From contig JAYKKR010000022.1 in NCBI GenBank assembly GCA_036971615.1, positions 62,001-126,000 on the forward strand: a DNA stretch of 64,000 nt, read 5' to 3'. The DNA comes from Amyloporia xantha (lineage: Eukaryota > Basidiomycota > Agaricomycetes > Polyporales > Adustoporiaceae). Below are positions 54,281-64,000 of this stretch, in pieces; positions within the stretch are counted from its first letter, which is position 1, and the number at the start of each line of letters is the position of its first letter. The position numbers were made by a program, and so were the translations under genes. The notes beneath the pieces were generated by a model, which was given only the letters and a program-made list of their open reading frames with translations, did no database searches and was not told where the DNA came from.

Positions 54281-57200
54281 TCTAGCAGAAATAAGATAAG
54301 AGTGTGATAGGGATTTTATATGAGAAGGCCGGTCGTGGTTGTAGAGGTGAGACAGTAAGCAGACGACTTGCAGACGAAGCGTCGTAATTATGAGCCTGGT
54401 CGCGGCAATTTGCTGACGTAATATCCCATCAAATCTCACCTGATCTTACCGACCGATCGAATTGTCGACGACTGATGGCCAGCCATCCTGTTCACCTCAG
54501 CCACTACACTGGTACCATTCTTCTCCTAACAACCAGTTATTGTGAGTAGGTATTGACTGTACATGGACCTCTCATGGGCAGAGCAGACCGCGGTCGGTAG
54601 ATACCAGTATGAGCATCGAGCATCGGTAATTGCACTGACACCGTGGGTCATCGCTCCTCTGTATTGCTATAAACCAGAAACATTACAGTGAACGTGTTTA
54701 TGCACCCATCTGCATCGAGCACTTCTAGCCACGCGGCACCCATTCGCACCCAGGGTACGAGATACTAATGTGCCCACGGAACATCAGCGAAGCCCACTTC
54801 CGAGTCCAACCGCTCGATCCAGGTCATAACTGTCCATTCATCTCATTAGCTTTAGGAGCAGCCCCGGAATACAGTGCGTCTTGTTCTGTCGCGCAGAACA
54901 ACAACCGCTGGGCAAGGAACAGTACCGTTCAACATCGCTCAGAGGCTAAAGGGACGCCGCTTCATGTGCGACACTGGCGTTCCGGTTCAAATCCGACTTG
55001 ATGTTTCCTATGCACGGACACCCGGATGGCTAGGTCCACGATACACCATCCTACATGGATTGCCGGCAATAAGGCCGTATAATCTAGCTAGCTCGTCCGC
55101 GAACACCAAGGTGGCCTGTAGGCACGCGATGGTCAAGACGACAAGTAAATCACACATTTGCTCATCTGATACCGCTCCTGCTGTCTCACGTTGGCCTTCG
55201 TGGGACCGTCGCGGGAGGCATCGAAGTCCAGCGGGATGAAAGCTTGTCCAGGCGAAGAGGTGCTCACGACGCATACTTTCTGGTCGACTCGGCGGTCACT
55301 AGAAGCGTTGGCAGTAGGAGTTTCGAGAAGTGGAAGTGGCTTGATGGTAATCATTTCTTGTGACGCAGGTGAAGGTTATAAAATTTGCAATCTAATCAAG
55401 AACGTTGACTCCGAACTGTATATCATATCCGTGTTCGGTAAGGTCCTCGGTGCGATGTATCATGACACCGCTGAGAGCAAGCAGTCAGGGTTGACTACGG
55501 GCGACCGCACTGTTCTTGCCCATTCATGAACAGAACATGTAGTTCCAACTTTTTCACATAGCAGTCAAGGAATGATCTTGTTCATGACGAACGGTCATTT
55601 TGGGCACAACTCTGGTTCTGACGTGGCTCCCTCGATCGAGTGCACTGCGGCCAAGTCGAGCCCCAAAAGTATCGTGTCCTTACCCGTCTGCGTCCTCAGC
55701 TCCGCAATGGTCCGTTCGCTCTATCTCTGCTCCGAGACGCCATATAAACTCTGGCATTGTGCTGCAGCAATGCCAGATGAGTTCTCACCTCCCGCAACAA
55801 TTCATGCGCCCATACTCCCATACCTTGACAGTCTCATTCCCTATCCCGCTGTTCCCACGGATGATGATTATCACCGAGTCCGACAGATACAGACTGTCCT
55901 TCGCATGCCACTTTGACCTCGGAGGGAACGACTGGCTAAATTTGACGGCTTCAAGGGAGCTGAGAATTTTCTAAAGATGAAGTTACGAAGGACGTATGTA
56001 TTGTATATACAATCCCTCCCTATATTGTTACCGACTTTCCGTCCTCCCCTCCCTCGGTAAGGTAACAATTTCAGAGTCTGCCTACGGGAGACAAACAAAA
56101 TCCCTCCAGATGTTGAGTGTTACAGTCGTGACAAGAAAGGCATCGTAATCCCGACGCGGGCGGCATATCGAGCTCGAGCGCATATACCTCGAGTGCGCTC
56201 CGGCATCAAGCGAATGCCGCCACCCACCGCAGCGACGCCAGCATGAGCCATGTGAATGCGACTCCCCTGCAATTCGAAGGGTGACGTCTGTCAACTAGAT
56301 GCCATGTAGTGTTCATTCCCACAGGCCAAGCGGGTGGCAAAACTAAAAGTTTCGACCCTAGGTACCCTAAAGTTCAGATAGGACCCCAGAACGAGTTTCG
56401 AATACTCGAATACTCGATACGTAGCTGGCATATAACGACAAGAAGTACTAAACTCACGACATGACTCTGGATCGAACCCCCGTCCTGCGTGCGCCATGCT
56501 AAAAAAGCACTTCAACAAACCGCTTGGCCAAACTGACAACATATGTATGTAAATTGTATTCTATATATTGTCCTTACGCTGGCTCGCGAGTTCTCGCCGC
56601 AACTTTCTGCTGACCACTGGCCCCTTCCCGGGCGGCTAGTATTCATGAGCAGAAAATCAAGTAGCTATGGTTCCTCGGGACTAGGGAAGACCATTCTTTG
56701 GTCTCATTGTCACCTTTTATGTATTTCCAAACAAGCCTGTGAAATACATAGTGAAATGGTGGTCTGTGTCAGGAAGTTCATCGGCCTGGTCAGAAAGTTT
56801 GGATGCCAGGACCCCAGGCCCCAAATGGTATTGAATATGGGGGGTACGTAGGGTCAAGATCTGGAATCTTGCCACCCGCTTGCCACAGGCCCATTGGACA
56901 TTCGTGGTCACCAATATTCGCCATCTCGAAACACAAAAAAGAAACAATTAGAAGGAAAATTTCTCCTCCTTGTTAGACCTCATACGAAACGGCAAACCGA
57001 CGCTCGCCACTCAGGGCTGCAAATTAATGATATCCGATCGGATTTATTCAGGAAATAGACGGCCGTGAGGCTTGAGCGCAAGCGCTACAAATACTACGTA
57101 CTATGGTCCAAGAGTGTTAAAAAGGGAAGACGGACGGACTGACATTACGACGACGTGAGGGATAACGTATGATTAACGTACAAGCATCGTCAAGCTATAC

Positions 57201-57449
57201 GGGTGCAACGTGAATGATGATGATATGATGGGCATAACATGGCACTTTTTTGCTTCTGCGAAATGCGGCGGCTAGGCGGTCAGAGCAATGAGTGGCGAGG
57301 GGCGTGAAAGCAAATAAGAGAGATTCTTCATAGTCCAGATACCGATGTCGCTCTAGCGAGCAGCGTCTAAAGTCCTGCCGCCACACGTCAACACGATCGC
57401 GTTAGGGGATAATGAACAATGTGCCAACCTTCGTGTCCATCTCAACGTA
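54281..57449. other. No confident gene in about 3.1 kb
   Basis: ORFs up to 124 codons occur on both strands (for example 54874-55239 and 55572-55916 plus), without recognisable motifs or consistent splice signals. Near 56390-56420 GAATACTCGA words repeat. A tRNA-like promoter pair lies at 56455-56540 and is listed separately. Confidence 0.35.
56455..56540 (-). ncRNA. tRNA-derived or SINE-like sequence with Pol III A and B boxes
   Basis: On the minus strand TGGCCAAGCGG matches the A-box consensus and GGTTCGATCC nearly matches the B box about 50 bases on. The region between folds a stem around TTTTTTA. Acceptor and T-stems do not pair, so it is not a working tRNA. It is either a tRNA pseudogene or the head of a SINE. 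Confidence 0.35.
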
Positions 57450-58869
57450 TCAGTGATCTCTGGGGATCTGGTCGTACCGAGGGGGCACTTCGTTCTGGAT
57501 GTGCTCCTCCTCGGGCGTCGCATCTAATCGACCGCCATCCTGGTGCTGCACAATTTGAGACGGATCGCCCTGATTCACGACCTGCATACCCGAGCGCCGC
57601 GCCATCGCCTCGCGCTCTTTCGCAGACGGGAGCGCCCCCGAACCGGAGTTCGGCCCACTCGAGCTTGTCATCGCCAGCGAAGGGCCAGGCGACGGCTGCC
57701 GGAAGTCGGACGGGTACCCACCAGCACCGGGGGCCCCTGCATACTCTTGCGGGTGCGCGTAGCTATTGTACGCCGCGTAGTCGGGATACTGGTCCGATGA
57801 GGACGGCGTGTAGTGTGACTGAGACTGCGACTGCGAGTAGTGTGACGGCGCCGAGGTCACCGGCGGGCTGGTCGCACGAGCGGCACCCGCGCCAGCCAGA
57901 CCACCCGCGAGGAAGGCGGGGACATTGCCGTGCTGTCGCATATCTTCGCCCGGGTGCGACGCACCGTTTGGCTGATACGTGTACGGCTCGACCTCGTCCG
58001 CGCCTGCGAGGTCTACGTGCGGGAGCGTTGCCCCATCCCGCCCAGACACTCCAACCACACGATCAGGGTCGAAGTTCCCGTCAAAGTCATCGCGTCGGCG
58101 GCGGCGGCACAGAAGGAAGAGCACCACCATCAGCACCGCGAACCCGCCCACACCACCGACGACACCACCGACGATTGCGCCCGTGTGGTTCTTGGACGTG
58201 GTCGCGTCCGAATTGCTGCTGGGCAAGAGCGTCGTCGTCGACGTCTCGGTCGCAATGAGTGTCGTGGTGTAGCTAGATCCGGCTGCGTTGGTCATGCTGC
58301 GGAGCGATAAGATGATGTAGCACAAAGACAAGAGTAAGAGCTCGACTCACACAGCGACGCTAGTATGGGTGAACGTGGACGTTGAATACGAAGTGGACAT
58401 CACTGAAGACGTGGAAGTAGACGTCGAGGACGAATGAGAGGCCCGAGCTGGCAGCCGTCGCGGATCCGCTACTTGTGCCTGCATTGGTCGAAGACGAGGT
58501 ATCGGACGGCGAGCTGGGTGGGCTTGAGCTGCTTGTCGGGGGTGTGGAGGAAGAGGCTGGAGGAGGAGGACTGGACGTAGAAGGAGGGGGCGTGGGGGTC
58601 GGAGTTGAGCTGGCGCTCGTCGGGGGCGGTGAGGAGGAGGATGGAGGAGGAGTCGAAGATGAGGAGGATGGGGTGGTCGACGAGCTTGCTGGCGAGGACG
58701 AAGAAGAACCTGAGGAGGACGGAGGGTCAGAACCGGTGGAGATGGAGGACGATGCGGGCGCGGTGGACGAGGCGGGAGGCATCGAGAGAGAGGAAGCGTC
58801 TGAGGACATACTGGGCGCCGGGGGAGACGACGTGGGGGATGGGAGAGGCAACGGGGACGACAAGGACAT
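57450..58869 (-). CDS. Ser-rich single-pass surface protein, Mid2-like
   Basis: Exons 58473-58869, 58351-58402 and 57450-58296 join in frame (introns of 70 and 54 nt) to 431 aa. The first 165 residues are almost entirely Ser, Pro and Thr, as expected for a heavily O-mannosylated ectodomain. Then come SYTTTLIATETSTTT and one membrane helix, GAIVGGVVGGVGGFAVLMVV, followed by the stop-transfer CRRRRRDD. The cytosolic tail of about 230 residues is low-complexity, with SQSQSQSHY and ending PPRYDQIPRDH. The layout is that of fungal wall-stress sensors (Mid2/Wsc type), but no WSC domain is present. No convincing signal peptide follows the chosen start, so an upstream exon is possible. Confidence 0.65.
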
Positions 58870-60512
58870 GGCCGTCGAGAGGAAGAAAAGAGGCCATGAG
58901 GAGGAGAGATTACTCTGTTTCGCTGAGCTTCTGGCGTTGTGTCATGCCATACACGCTGCCTCGGCCATCGCTCCGCAATCTCGAATACACGCTTATACTG
59001 AAGTACTCACTATCTACTGCGCTAGCGCTGTTCGCCAGCACCGGGGTCGACAACGCACTCGACATCGTTCAGACAATGAAAACGGGGAGCAAACTTCCTC
59101 CGTCCGGTGCTGCGCGTGCTCTATATACCACTTCGGTCACATGCTTTTTTCTCTCCTTTCTGCAACGGCCGATCCAGCCTTCCCACTGCCTCGCCCCTGC
59201 CGTCAGAGCTCTCACCCTCAATTCTATCACCGTACGCATGTCGTATGACCTCGAGCAGTTACAACAGGTCGTTGGAACCGCTCACTGGCGCTACAGTCTT
59301 GAAAGCTTGGAACAGATCGCCGGGTCCAGTTACCCCTAGAAGCCCCTATTCAGCTTGTCTTTTTATTTGGCTGGGGCCAGTTCGACGGCGTTCTATGGCT
59401 CATTGTTGAAGTCTTGGAGGCTGCAGCAATGTGTTATCTTGCAAGTCGCTTCCTGTTCATCTCCGTGCGCTAACCCGGGTCCCGGCATATACCGTCGCGG
59501 ATCGAAGCCAACAACTCTACGTATAAGAGCCAACTCGCTGAGGAGAGCTTCTCCCACTGTGGCATTCCCCAACTCGCAATGTACAACAATTGACCTTCGC
59601 GGCACGAGCCTATCACGTCTATTTCAGAAATGGGACCGTTATGTCACTACCAGCCAAGCTGCTTAGCAGCCGTCGAGCATCTCGAACAGTCAAGAAATAG
59701 GCACACCACCCGATTTGACTACCTCTGTCTCTATCTTTGGCTTTGCTCAGCATCGGATATGCACGGAAGTTAGGATTTGTGCGACATTTTGCCACTCTCC
59801 GTGCCGTGCGAGTCTTCCAGGTGGGGTCTCATCTCGGTTCCCACAGTCCTGCTGCGGCGCTGAGGGGAGCTCGAGATCACCATCCGTGCAGTGTCGGACC
59901 TACCATGGCACTTTGACGTTGTGCTGGCGTCCCGCATTTGTAATGATACTGAAACTGCTTGGCAAACTATTGCTCATGGACATTCATAGTCGTATTTCGA
60001 ACGCCCAGCTCGTATCTGCATCACAGCATTCCGGGAGCGCGACCGTCAAACCTGTCGCTCTATAGTTCACACAGATCCACATGCGCATGCACTTAGGTGT
60101 ACGTATGGAATTCACGGGCAATCGCCCATATTATTCCAAGAGATTGAGCATCTAGAGACTAGTGATAATCCTTCGAGAGGCTGAAAAGTGAGCGCTCGAA
60201 ATGTAACTTTAGCAGTCCACTGCGAACAACCTCGACAGCGGTTCGAGAGTCAAGATATAGAAGTCAGTACTAATGGTAGTAAGATGCAGAGTCCGTAGGC
60301 AAATGGTACGTGCTTGAGAGTGCAAGTCCTCGCGGGTATGGTACAAGGGGGAAGTGGATAATGTAGCAAATGATCCAGGAGTAAGGTGCATGGACGACAC
60401 TATAAAAATGAGACAGCTGTACAATATATAAAGCAGCAATGAATCCAATCCGTCCAGAGTCCACGATGCAGGGAGGGCGGTGTACGATCTTGTCTCAGGG
60501 GTGGACACACCA
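58870..60512. other. Intergenic, no gene recognised
   Basis: Promoter and flank of the two serine-rich protein genes. ORFs here are chance frames without motifs. Confidence 0.4.
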
Positions 60513-62521
60513 CTAGAGGGCCTCCCCCATGGGGTATGTTTCCGCGTCATCAGCTGATGCTGTCCCCGGGTGCGATGGCCCAAGCCTACTCCGGGCTCCA
60601 GGCGGAGGGCTAGCCGCCGTTCGAACAGATGCCGTCTCCGTCCCCATATTAGTGACGAAAAGCGGGCTCTGCCACGAAGGCGACCGCGGCGAATCGGGCG
60701 ACCTAGGTATCAGCGTAGTCTGCGACGTCGCCCGAGTGTGCATCCCCAAGCCCCCACGGGGATCAGACTCGTCTGCGACCGCTCGAGGACTTGGACCTCC
60801 ACTAGAAGCAGGTCCCATGACGTCGTCCACGATCCGATGAAGGTCGTCCGACGACGCTGCGAGGAGTGGATCGATGAACGCCGATTTTGGCGGTGGCCAT
60901 ACCGCCTCCTGGAACATGGAGCCCGATTCCGACGTGCGCATGCCCATGAGGTGTGGCGACGGGGAATAACGAGACTGCATGATCGCGTCGTGGGACATGT
61001 TGGGAGGAAGAGGATGGCCGGCCAGCGACCCTGCGTTGTAGGACGTACTACGAGAAGCGGCCGAGCTCGACGCAGGGAAATCCTGGTAGCTCTGCATGGA
61101 AGGGCCGTGAAGATCATAGTCGTCCATATCTTCGCCAGCGAGGAGCATGCTGCGTGGTTTCGCCTGCTTGCGACTGAAGAAGTTGAGCTTTTTGTTCTGG
61201 TGGCGCCTGTAGAACACGATCATGGCCAATGCCAGAGCGAGGAAGGCGGCTACACCGACGACACTGCCTGCTATGATTGATTTATTCGTCGCGTCTGACG
61301 TTGTTGATGTGGGTGCACTCAGAGTTGTCGTAAATGGCACCAAGGTCTGTCGATGTGGATCAGCTCGCGTTGATGGCATGGCCTGTTAGTGAGACATACC
61401 GTAGTCGGGTGCCCGTTGACCGTTTCAACAATGGTCTTCGTGCCGGTCGATGTAGATACACCACTGCCATTGCTGGAGAGAGAAGTAGTCGTTGAAGATG
61501 AAGGTGTTGATGTAGTTAAAGAGCTTGTGGAAGAGGTTTGACTTGATGAGGATGTCGATGCCGCAGATGAAGATGAAGATGAGATAAGTGATGAAGACGA
61601 GACTGAGGAAGCGGTTGAGGAAGAAGACGAAGTCGTAGCTTGGGTGGAGGAAGTCAATGAAGTCGACGAGGTAGGAGAAGACGATGATGTCGGAGGTAAC
61701 GAACTCGAACTTGATGCACTAGATACTGATGTGGAATCTGCACTGCTGCTGCTGCTCCTGTATGACAATGTGAGCAATAGACGAAAATCTGAGGTTCATG
61801 TACCGGGACCAATTACGCAAGGGTTATTGACATGTTGTTAACAGGAGGCAATGGCTCTGAGATCAGTTTCTAGCGTCGACTAATATCAAGAAAGAACCGA
61901 TCTACGCGTCTAGACAGCGACGATGGGAGTTTATCGTACGGAATAGACCCAACAGGCCGCCAAGAGCCTTTCATCAGCACGGACGGACACTACCAGAGCC
62001 AGAATACAGCTCATGTCAAAGATCATATGCCGACTGACATGGCCCTTTGAGGCTCAAATGATGGTATCAATGACGTTTAACAACAAGTCAATAGCCCCCC
62101 AATCAATGACCGAACACTGCCAGAACGTACTGAATTATACGTACGATGTGGACGATGGCGTGGAAGACGGTGTACTAGAAGAGACACTCGTCGAAACCGA
62201 TGGGGAGCTCGACGTTTCTGTCGACGGGGGATCCGAAGACGAGCTTGAAGCGTCACTCTGGGAGCCGCCGGTATCAGACGGAAGAGGAGGAACCTCAGAG
62301 TGAGACTGAGATATTCCAGGTGTATTTGTGCCGCTAGGGACTCCACTCGAGCTACCACCGCCTGCCGACTGAGATGCTTGCCTTTCCAGAAGGCGACGCT
62401 GCCGACGCGTACCAGAGTATGTTGAGCTACTGTAGGGTGAAAGAACGTGGACAGTACTACGCACCTGTCCTACATCGGTTGCAGCGCTAGAAGGCACGAC
62501 CGCGAGCATTCGTAGGGACAT
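60513..62521 (-). CDS. Ser-rich single-pass surface protein, Mid2-like (second gene)
   Basis: Exons 62145-62521, 61400-61757 and 60513-61346 join in frame through introns of 387 and 53 nt; the long first intron is unusual here. The ectodomain is Ser/Thr-rich (about 240 residues). TNKSIIAGSVVGVAAFLALA and LAMIVFYRRHQNKK form one membrane helix and its basic stop-transfer. The cytosolic tail of about 240 residues is Ser/Pro-rich with few motifs. It has the same architecture as the neighbour at 57450-58869 without clear sequence identity. The first 55 residues (MSLRMLAVVPSSAATDVG) are not a strong signal peptide, so the true start may differ. Confidence 0.65.
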
Positions 62522-62766
62522 TGCGACCTTTATTACAGGCTTGAATCCGGTGAGTCCAGCAATTAGAACTATGGGTATTGCACTATGCAGGATATCAATG
62601 CATCAGGAGAAGAGATAAAGTATGCAGCGGGTGCACCGCCGCCGGTCGCCATTGGCCGGGTGTACGCTGAAACGACGTACATTGACATCACGTGCGGCGT
62701 CGCGTCGACTTGCAATAAATCATGCATAACTTCACTCGACTGCAGCAGACTTGTCAGGCGTTGCTT

Positions 62767-63684
62767 ATGTCGAGACGACACAATCCGTGGTCTACAGAAG
62801 ATGAGGCGGCACTCATTGCCTTTTTGTCTGAACACAAGGCCGAGCCAGGGGCCAAGCTCGCTTTCAATCGCCAGGTCTGGCGAGACGCCAGCGCGATGAT
62901 GGCCAAACGCGCGAGTGCGAAAACGGAGAAGGCACTGAGGTCTAAATGGCAACGCGTAGGTCATCCTGTCTTCACTCGCGTCTCTCAAGCTAAGGATCTC
63001 ACAAACAGCTCATAAAAGTGTACAACATCGTTAACGCACTCTCTGAGCAAACAAGTTTTACTTGGGACTCTCAGCAAGGTCTCATCATGGACGAGAGCTC
63101 TCGGAGCTCGTGGAAGAATTATGTGAAGGTTAGGGGTCAGCGCTTCAGCCACTAAAATTATACCTCAGTGACCAAGTCCTGTTACGACATATTAGGCGCA
63201 CCCCGAAGCAGCTCCATTTTGTCACGAGGGGTGGGAGCACTACGATACCATGAAGCTGCTTATACCTCCCACGACGAGGACTGCCCATGAATTAAGGCTA
63301 AGGGAGCATACCGCGGAAAGCGCCACCCCGCAGTCAGACTTATCGTTCTCAGATGAATTCGACTCGGACATCGACTCGGAGGAACTGGCCTTCACAGTAG
63401 CAGCAGCTGCGGCAGCCGTTGTACTCGTGGCGGTCAAGAAACTCGTTCCACCTGAACGATTCCGACGAGGTGTACCTCATTCCGTGGCAGAAGACACGAT
63501 CCAAAAGGCTATTGCTCGCGCTACAAAGGAGGAGAACTTAGACCCCGATCGTCTCACCGCCCTTAGCGACCTATTCAGGATGGACTACAACGCTGCGCAT
63601 GTCTATATGTGCCTCAATCGCAAAGGCACCCGCAAGGCATGGATTCAGCGTAAACTGCCGCACTTCCCGTGGGACAATGATTAA
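62767..63684 (+). CDS. Myb/SANT-like DNA-binding domain protein, 265 aa
   Basis: Exons 62767-62955, 63009-63128 and 63196-63684 join in frame. The N-terminal half is the Myb/SANT-like fold common in fungi: NPWSTEDEAALIAFLSEHKA, the spacing Trp (VWRDAS), TEKALRSKWQR, LIKVYNIVNALSEQTSFTWD, SSWKNYVKAHPEAAPFCHEG and WEHYDTMKLLIPP. The C-terminal half has an acidic Ser/Asp/Glu stretch (SFSDEFDSDIDSEEL), a hydrophobic Ala/Val run (FTVAAAAAAVVLVAV) and a basic end (KGTRKAWIQRKLPHFPW). Relatives occur both as regulators and as accessory proteins of DNA transposons. It is divergent from the serine-rich gene, 245 bases away. Confidence 0.75.
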
Positions 63685-64000
63685 CTGGTCTTCGGTCTCG
63701 ACGTTCCAGCCGAAAAGAATGTGACTATTCGATGGCCCGCCTATCTATATTCACTCATGTCCGTCTTCACATCAGGTATCGTATTTCTCTAGCTTTATAT
63801 TGGTGCCGATCGAAGATATCGGGCGGATCCGTCAAGCGTCACTTCTGCTGGCCTCAAATGAACGATATGTACTGCTTGGATAATTGGCGCTATTTGCTAT
63901 TTGACTTCAATCTGACTGGTGGGCGTTCGTTGGAGATGGTCCATTATATATTCCCCTTTCGCGAAGGCCACCTACCGCAGAACGAGGAATGTTTGTCTGG
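63685..64000. other. 3' flank, no gene recognised
   Basis: Short sequence after the Myb/SANT-like gene to the end of the window; nothing recognised. Confidence 0.4.

Noticed and set aside
57419..58310. Long plus-strand ORFs opposite the serine-rich gene
   Set aside because: They are antisense shadows of a GC-biased, low-complexity gene; the minus frame has the membrane helix and spliced continuity.

Overview
This is a nuclear chromosome window from a filamentous basidiomycete fungus, most likely an Agaricomycete. The reasons are dense protein genes with many 45-70 nt GT-AG introns, typical fungal housekeeping genes (eIF3e, MPDU1, a UBE3C/Hul5-type HECT ligase, an initiator tRNA-Met), and a transposon population characteristic of mushrooms: a KDZ transposase paired with a TET/JBP dioxygenase, a Plavaka-type fragment and an endonuclease-lacking Penelope-like element (PLE).

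The left third (1 to about 23 kb) is a transposon-rich accessory block. It opens with AT-rich degenerate repeats and an HMG-box-like fragment. A KDZ element follows: a TET/JBP 2-oxoglutarate/Fe(II) dioxygenase (1854-3113, +) converging on a KDZ transposase (3187-6743, -), with a small divergent passenger gene (7019-7773, +). Next is 2 kb of diverged tandem repeats built around long imperfect hairpins (7.85-9.88 kb), an 86-bp palindromic satellite arranged as alternating dimers (10.07-11.04 kb) and a foldback element (11130-11441). A PLE occupies 11799-18381, with 5' and 3' pseudo-LTRs, a hammerhead ribozyme in each, and an 1186-aa ORF containing the reverse transcriptase. Its 5' pseudo-LTR is interrupted by a 1311-nt insertion with group I intron landmarks; the 3' pseudo-LTR carries the exact empty site. 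The PLE 3' end abuts a telomere-like CCTAACCCTAAC inside a gene that is truncated there (18382-19298, -).

From about 23.4 kb the window is ordinary gene space: eIF3e and MPDU1 (divergent), a Gfo/Idh/MocA-type oxidoreductase, a 690-bp TA-flanked MITE, a multispan membrane protein, a glycerol-dehydrogenase-like enzyme, a ZIP metal transporter, a small secreted protein, two paralogous MATE transporters, a secreted agmatinase-family enzyme divergent from the second MATE, initiator tRNA-Met, a HECT E3 ligase, two serine-rich single-pass surface proteins and a Myb/SANT-like DNA-binding protein.

The most unusual object is the PLE. One transcript would carry a hammerhead ribozyme and, 56 nt downstream of its cleavage site, a group I intron. 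An optional spliceosomal intron would then switch between a separate ORF1 and an ORF1-RT fusion. Its junction fits priming from a telomere-like end. Intron and exon boundaries were read by eye from splice signals, frame continuity and family resemblance; no database search was possible.
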